A DNA stretch of 64,000 nt from Niveibacterium microcysteis (GTDB lineage Bacteria > Pseudomonadota > Gammaproteobacteria > Burkholderiales > Rhodocyclaceae), in contig NZ_CP071060.1 in NCBI RefSeq assembly GCF_017161445.1, positions 4,464,001 to 4,528,000 on the forward strand, in the 5' to 3' direction. The position numbers were made by a program, and so were the translations under genes. Positions 59,255 through 64,000 of this stretch are shown in pieces; the stretch's first letter is position 1, and every line of letters begins with the position of its first letter. The notes below the pieces were generated by a model that had not been told where the DNA came from, did no database searches, and saw only the letters and a program-made list of their open reading frames with translations.

Positions 59255-62071
59255 ATGGACGACATCAAGATCCGCGGTGCGCGCACGCACAACCTGAAGA
59301 ACATCTCGCTCGACATCCCGCGCAACCGGCTCACGGTGATCACCGGCCTGTCGGGCTCGGGCAAGAGCTCGCTCGCGTTCGACACGCTCTACGCCGAAGG
59401 GCAGCGCCGCTATGTCGAATCGCTGTCGGCGTACGCGCGGCAGTTCCTGCAGCTAATGGAAAAGCCGGACGTCGACCTGATCGAAGGTCTTTCGCCAGCG
59501 ATCTCGATCGAACAGAAGGCGACTAGCCACAACCCGCGTTCGACCGTCGGCACCGTCACCGAGATCCACGACTACCTGCGCCTGCTGTACGCCCGCGCCG
59601 GCCAGCCGCACTGCCCGGAGCACAAGTTGCCGCTCGCGGCACAGAGCGTGTCGCAGATGGTCGACACCGTGCTCGCGCTGCCCGAGGACACCAAGGTGAT
59701 GGTGCTCGCGCCGGTGGTGACCGAGCGCAAGGGCAGCTTCGAAGACATGTTTGCCGAGCTGCGCGCACAGGGCTTCGTGCGCCTGCGCATCGACGGCACG
59801 TTGCATGAGATCGATGCACTGCCGAAACTCGAAAAGACCGGCAAGCATTCGATCGACATCGTCGTAGACCGCCTCAAGGTGCGCGCCGATGCGCGCCAGC
59901 GCCTGGCCGAAAGTTTCGAGACCGCGCTGGCGCACGCCGAAGGCCGCGCGCTGGCGGTGGAGATGGATGACGGCAAGGAGCACCTGTTCTCCGCGCGCTT
60001 CGCCTGCCCGGTGTGCAGCTACGCGATCGCGGAACTCGAACCGCGGTTGTTCTCCTTCAACAACCCGGTCGGCGCTTGCCCAAAGTGCGATGGTCTCGGC
60101 TCGGTCGAGTTCTTCGATCCGACGCGCGTCGTCGCCTTTCCGCATCTGTCGCTCGCCAGCGGCGCGATCCGCGGCTGGGATCGCCGCAACCAGTTCTACT
60201 TCCAGATGCTGCAGAGCCTCGCGGCGCACTACGGCTTCGACATCGACGCCACCTTCGAGGAACTGCCTGCCGAGATGCAGCAGATCGTGCTGTACGGTTC
60301 GGGCAAGACGAAGATCGCCTTCAAGTACCTGTCCGAGAACGGTCGCAACGTCACCAAGGAGCACAGCTTCGAAGGCATCGTGCCGAACCTGGAGCGCCGC
60401 TATCGCGAGACCGACTCGATCGCAGTGCGCGAAGAGCTGGCCAAGTACCGCAGCCACCAGGCCTGCCCGACCTGCGAAGGAACGCGCCTGCGCGAAGAGG
60501 CGCGCCACGTTTTCATCGGCGACCGCACGCTGCCGCAGGTCGGCCGCCTTGCGCTGGCCGAGTGCAAGCACTTCTTCGACACGCTCAAGCTCGAAGGCCA
60601 TCGCGCGCAGATCGCCGACAAGATCGTGCACGAGATCTCCGCGCGCCTGCAGTTCCTGATCGACGTGGGCCTCGATTACCTGATGCTTGAACGCAGCGCC
60701 GATACGCTCTCGGGCGGCGAAGCGCAGCGCATCCGGCTCGCGAGCCAGATCGGCTCCGGCCTCACCGGCGTGATGTACGTGCTCGATGAGCCGTCGATCG
60801 GCCTGCACCAGCGCGATAACGACAGGCTGCTTGGCACGCTGGCGCGGCTGCGCGATCTCGGTAACACCGTGATCGTGGTCGAGCACGACGAAGATGCGAT
60901 CCGCGCTGCGGACTACGTGGTCGACATGGGCCCCGGCGCGGGTGAGCATGGCGGCCAGGTGATCGCGCACGGCCTGCCGGCGCAAGTCGAGGCACACCCG
61001 GATTCGGCGACCGGCGCCTTCCTCTCAGGCCGGCGCAAGATCGCGTTGCCGGGCGAGCGAAAGTCACCCGACCCGCAGCGCCAGCTTTACCTGCGCGGGG
61101 CACGCGGCAACAACCTCAAGCACGTGACGCTGGAACTGCCGGTGGGGCTGTTCACCTGCATCACCGGCGTCTCCGGCTCCGGCAAGAGCACGCTGATCAA
61201 CGACACGCTTTACGCGATCGCCGCGCGCCATCTGTACGGCTCGGTCGCGGAACCCGCGCCATACGACGACATCGAAGGCCTCGAATTCTTCGACAAGGTG
61301 ATCAGCGTCGACCAGGCGCCGATCGGCCGCACGCCGCGCTCCAACCCCGCCACCTACACCGGCCTGCTGACGCCAATCCGCGAGCTGTACGCCGGCGTGC
61401 CGGCATCGCGTGAGCGCGGCTACGGGCCGGGGCGTTTCTCCTTCAATGTGAAGGGTGGGCGCTGCGAGGCCTGCCAGGGCGACGGCATGATCAAGGTGGA
61501 GATGCACTTCCTGCCCGATGTGTTCGTACCCTGCGACGTCTGCCACGGCCAGCGCTACAACCGCGAAACGCTGGAGATCCGCTATCGCGGCAAGACCATC
61601 GCCGAAGTGCTGAACATGACGGTCGAAGAAGCGCATGCCTTCTTCGACGCGGTGCCGACCGTCGCGCGCAAGCTCGAAACCCTGCTCGACGTGGGCCTCG
61701 GTTACATCCGCCTCGGCCAGAGCGCCACCACCCTTTCAGGCGGCGAAGCGCAGCGCGTGAAGCTCGCACTGGAACTGTCGAAGCGCGACACCGGCCGCAC
61801 GCTCTACATCCTCGACGAACCGACCACCGGCCTGCACTTCCAGGACATCGAGATGCTGCTGAAGGTGCTCGCGCGCCTGCGCGACCACGGCAACACCATC
61901 GTCGTGATCGAACACAACCTGGACGTGATCAAGACCGCCGACTGGCTGATCGATCTCGGCCCCGAAGGCGGTGGTGGTGGTGGTCGCATCCTCGTCGCCG
62001 GGCCGCCCGAAGCCGTCGCCGCCCACCCGATCAGCCACACCGGCAAGTACCTCAAACGCCTGCTCAGCTGA
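59255..62071 (+). CDS. uvrA: Excinuclease ABC subunit UvrA
   Basis: The 938-residue damage-recognition ATPase of nucleotide excision repair. Two ABC modules each have a P-loop ([12 protein letters not shown] and [13 protein letters not shown]) and a LSGGEAQR signature. Zinc modules are CPVC…CPKC and CEAC…CDVC. A poly-glycine stretch (EGGGGGGR) is in the C-terminal part. Length is normal. I found no LexA box (CTG-N10-CAG) in the spacers at 58537–58614 or 59218–59254. Confidence 0.97.
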   Translation: MDDIKIRGARTHNLKNISLDIPRNRLTVITGLSGSGKSSLAFDTLYAEGQRRYVESLSAYARQFLQLMEKPDVDLIEGLSPAISIEQKATSHNPRSTVGTVTEIHDYLRLLYARAGQPHCPEHKLPLAAQSVSQMVDTVLALPEDTKVMVLAPVVTERKGSFEDMFAELRAQGFVRLRIDGTLHEIDALPKLEKTGKHSIDIVVDRLKVRADARQRLAESFETALAHAEGRALAVEMDDGKEHLFSARFACPVCSYAIAELEPRLFSFNNPVGACPKCDGLGSVEFFDPTRVVAFPHLSLASGAIRGWDRRNQFYFQMLQSLAAHYGFDIDATFEELPAEMQQIVLYGSGKTKIAFKYLSENGRNVTKEHSFEGIVPNLERRYRETDSIAVREELAKYRSHQACPTCEGTRLREEARHVFIGDRTLPQVGRLALAECKHFFDTLKLEGHRAQIADKIVHEISARLQFLIDVGLDYLMLERSADTLSGGEAQRIRLASQIGSGLTGVMYVLDEPSIGLHQRDNDRLLGTLARLRDLGNTVIVVEHDEDAIRAADYVVDMGPGAGEHGGQVIAHGLPAQVEAHPDSATGAFLSGRRKIALPGERKSPDPQRQLYLRGARGNNLKHVTLELPVGLFTCITGVSGSGKSTLINDTLYAIAARHLYGSVAEPAPYDDIEGLEFFDKVISVDQAPIGRTPRSNPATYTGLLTPIRELYAGVPASRERGYGPGRFSFNVKGGRCEACQGDGMIKVEMHFLPDVFVPCDVCHGQRYNRETLEIRYRGKTIAEVLNMTVEEAHAFFDAVPTVARKLETLLDVGLGYIRLGQSATTLSGGEAQRVKLALELSKRDTGRTLYILDEPTTGLHFQDIEMLLKVLARLRDHGNTIVVIEHNLDVIKTADWLIDLGPEGGGGGGRILVAGPPEAVAAHPISHTGKYLKRLLS

Positions 62072-62073
62072 AC

Positions 62074-63285
62074 GTGACGCACCAGGTCGTTGAGGTGGCC
62101 AACGGCCGCCCGATCAAGCTGTGGACCGACGGCGTGCCGGTCGAGGACGACGCGCGCAAGCAGCTGATGAACACCGCGAAGATGCCCTTCATCTTCCGCC
62201 ACCTCGCGGTGATGCCGGACGTGCATCTGGGCAAGGGCTCAACGATCGGCAGCGTGATCCCGACGCGCGGCGCGATCATTCCAGCGGCCGTCGGTGTCGA
62301 TATCGGCTGCGGCATGATGGCGGCACGCACCACGCTCACCGCCGCCGATCTGCCGACGAGTCTGCACGGCCTGCGCAGCGCGATCGAGCGCGCCGTGCCG
62401 CATGGGCGAGCGCCCGGCCGGCGCGATCCGGGAGCGTGGGAGACGCCGCCAAAGGCGGTGGACGCGATGTGGACGGAACTCCAGGCCGGCTTCAGGCGCA
62501 TCACCGAGAAGTACCCACGCCTGGAACGCACCAACAACCACAAGCACCTCGGCACGCTGGGCACCGGCAACCACTTCATCGAGGTCTGTCTCGATGAGGC
62601 CGACCAGGTGTGGTTCATGCTCCACTCGGGTTCGCGCGGGGTCGGCAACGCGATCGGCAACCTCTTCATTGAACTTGCGCAAGCCGATATGCGGCAGCAC
62701 ATTGCCAACCTGCCCGACCGCGACCTCGCCTACTTCAACGAAGGCAGCACGCACTTCGACGACTACGTCGAAGCGGTTGGCTGGGCGCAAGACTTCGCAC
62801 GGCGCAACCGGGTGCTGATGATGCAAGCGGTGGTCGCCGCTGTGCGCACGGTCATCCGCCAACCCTTCAGCGCCGAAGTCGAAGCGGTGAATTGCCACCA
62901 CAACTATGTGCAGCGCGAAACCCACTTCGGCGCCGAGGTGTGGATCACGCGCAAGGGCGCGGTGTCGGCGCAGAAGGGGCAGCTGGGCATCATCCCGGGT
63001 TCGATGGGGGCGAAGAGCTTCATCGTGCGTGGGCTCGGCAACGAAGAAGCGTTCTGTTCCTGCAGCCACGGCGCCGGCCGCACGATGAGCCGCAACGAGG
63101 CGAAGCGCCGCTTCACCGTAGCCGATCAGGTCCGCGCCACGCAGGGTGTGGAGTGCCGCAAGGACGCCGACGTGATCGACGAGATTCCGATGGCCTACAA
63201 GGACATCGATGCGGTGATGAATGCGCAACGCGAACTGGTCGAGGTGGTGCACACGCTACGGCAGGTGGTGTGCGTCAAGGGCTGA
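62074..63285 (+). CDS. rtcB: RNA-splicing ligase RtcB
   Basis: A 403-residue GTP- and Mn2+-dependent ligase joining RNA 2',3'-cyclic phosphate (or 3'-phosphate) and 5'-OH ends. Metal-site motifs: AVGVDIGCGMMA, GTLGTGNHFIEV, SGSRGVGN and NCHHNYV. The guanylylated histidine should be H332 in CSCSHGAGRTMSR. It starts at GTG only 2 nt after the uvrA stop. The usual rtcA and rtcR neighbours are absent. Confidence 0.95.
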   Translation: MTHQVVEVANGRPIKLWTDGVPVEDDARKQLMNTAKMPFIFRHLAVMPDVHLGKGSTIGSVIPTRGAIIPAAVGVDIGCGMMAARTTLTAADLPTSLHGLRSAIERAVPHGRAPGRRDPGAWETPPKAVDAMWTELQAGFRRITEKYPRLERTNNHKHLGTLGTGNHFIEVCLDEADQVWFMLHSGSRGVGNAIGNLFIELAQADMRQHIANLPDRDLAYFNEGSTHFDDYVEAVGWAQDFARRNRVLMMQAVVAAVRTVIRQPFSAEVEAVNCHHNYVQRETHFGAEVWITRKGAVSAQKGQLGIIPGSMGAKSFIVRGLGNEEAFCSCSHGAGRTMSRNEAKRRFTVADQVRATQGVECRKDADVIDEIPMAYKDIDAVMNAQRELVEVVHTLRQVVCVKG

Positions 63286-63308
63286 TTCAGCCTCGCGTCG
63301 GATCAACC

Positions 63309-63350
63309 GAACGGGCCGCTTGAGCGGCCCGTTCTGCGTGCACGCAGAAC
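63309..63350. other. Overlapping palindromes between rtcB and the pectate lyase gene
   Basis: Hairpin 1 is 11 bp (GAACGGGCCGC / GCGGCCCGTTC, loop TTGA) at 63309–63334. Hairpin 2 is the perfect 20-bp palindrome GTTCTGCGTGCACGCAGAAC at 63331–63350. They share GTTC. Neither is followed by a clear T-run. They probably serve as the terminator region for the two convergent genes. Confidence 0.6.
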
Positions 63351-63374
63351 GGCGTCAGCGCGCCGCCGCGTTGG

Positions 63375-64000
63375 TCAATTGCAGCTCAGGGTCGCCATGC
63401 CCGTCCCCGCTCCGGCCACGGCCTTGAGCCCACGCTTCACGCAGGCGGGCGATTGCGCCGTGTAGGCGTAGCCCAGCTTCTCGCGCGGGAATGTCTTGGT
63501 CGTAGTCCAGTCGTCCGCATTCTTGCTCGGTGACGCGTCGCTGCTCGTCCAAGTGATGCCGTATGTCTTGAAGTCGCCCGGTCCGCTGATGTTGTTGTTC
63601 AGCAGTTCCCAGTAGCCCAGCTCCGAACTGTCTCGCGACGTAACCGGGTTCTTGGCGTTCTCGAAGTAGTTGCCCTCGATCAGCGAGTACCCACCCATGC
63701 GCACGTTGATGCCAGACGTGAGAATGCTGGAGAACAGGTTGTTGAAGAGGTGCGAATAGCCAGCGCGTTGCAGCGGGGTACGCGAGCCCAGGTTCTCGAA
63801 CACGTTATGGTGGAAGGTGATCAGGCGCTCGGCGGTGTCGCTGTCCGAATAGCCGTTGAGGCTGACCTTGTGATGGTCGTGCAGGTAGTTGTACGACACC
63901 GTCACGTTGGTCGCGCCCTTCTTGAAGTCGAGCATGCCGTCGAACTCGGTGTCGCCCGCGCCACTGCATTCAGCCAGGGATGTGAAGAAGGTGTTGTGAT
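63375..64000 (-). CDS. Pectate lyase, family PL1 (partial, N-terminus off window)
   Basis: The C-terminal ~208 residues of a secreted pectate lyase that cuts polygalacturonate by beta-elimination. The frame stays open through the right edge (HNTFFTSLAECSGAGDTEFD then GMLDFKKGATNVTVSYNYL), so the start lies outside. The PL1 parallel beta-helix landmarks are DHHKVSLNGYSDSD and the catalytic-arginine region SRTPLQRAGYSHLFNN. An internal ATG at 63935 is not the real start. Implies a plant-matter-degrading lifestyle. Confidence 0.9.
   Translation of the reverse strand, partial: HNTFFTSLAECSGAGDTEFDGMLDFKKGATNVTVSYNYLHDHHKVSLNGYSDSDTAERLITFHHNVFENLGSRTPLQRAGYSHLFNNLFSSILTSGINVRMGGYSLIEGNYFENAKNPVTSRDSSELGYWELLNNNISGPGDFKTYGITWTSSDASPSKNADDWTTTKTFPREKLGYAYTAQSPACVKRGLKAVAGAGTGMATLSCN

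Noticed and set aside
59453..60997. A 514-codon minus-strand frame inside uvrA
   Set aside because: Opposite conserved UvrA motifs, with no recognisable fold.

Overview
The window is high-GC chromosomal DNA of a betaproteobacterium, most likely of the Rhodocyclales. The evidence is gene order and content: pilMNOPQ–aroK–aroB–dgt–gltB–gltD, the pilGHIJ–chpA chemosensory cluster, slt–NDUFA9-like–GST–cca, yajR-like MFS–ssb facing uvrA, plus a PEP-CTERM protein and a pectate lyase. The genus cannot be fixed by eye. Nearly all DNA is coding, spacers are short, and I saw no rRNA, tRNA, CRISPR array or prophage.

Left part (1–17.4 kb). An AraC-type regulator is followed by a long minus-strand run: gltD/gltB (glutamate synthase), a REP-associated (RAYT-like) transposase wedged against the gltB promoter, a dGTPase-like HD protein, aroB and aroK, an Ig-like (Big_1) lipoprotein, and pilQPONM (type IV pilus secretin and alignment complex). 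From about 8.1 to 16.3 kb the DNA is visibly poorer in GC than the rest.

Centre-left (17.6–34.2 kb). Divergent from pilM is PBP1A. Then come cobyric acid synthase and frataxin (cyaY), lptM, a nitronate monooxygenase, a PlsC/CdsA-like phospholipid pair, 5-formyl-THF cyclo-ligase, soluble lytic transglycosylase, an NDUFA9-like protein, a GST, a CCA-adding enzyme without a visible HD motif, a PBP1C whose transpeptidase motifs are lost, and a DNA photolyase.

Centre-right (34.2–49.7 kb). The twitching-motility chemosensory operon pilG-pilH-pilI-pilJ-chpA lies on the minus strand, without cheR/cheB homologues in the window. A rubredoxin gene lies beyond its 5' end. The thiD–thiE–hemL cofactor genes run the other way, followed by an MFS transporter and an orphan solute-binding protein.

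Right part (49.7–64 kb). mgtE, a Gx-transporter/NusG-II pair, rapZ, a divergent response regulator with TPR-like repeats, a small unknown protein, HU, a PEP-CTERM protein, ssb, a YajR-like MFS, a transglutaminase-like protein, uvrA, rtcB, and the 3' part of a pectate lyase gene that runs off the window.

I found no unmistakable new multi-gene system. The best leads are the Big_1 lipoprotein after the pilus secretin gene, the transpeptidase-dead PBP1C, the divergent ThiD, the PlsC/CdsA-like pair, the REC-TPR protein, and the transposase element abutting the gltB promoter.
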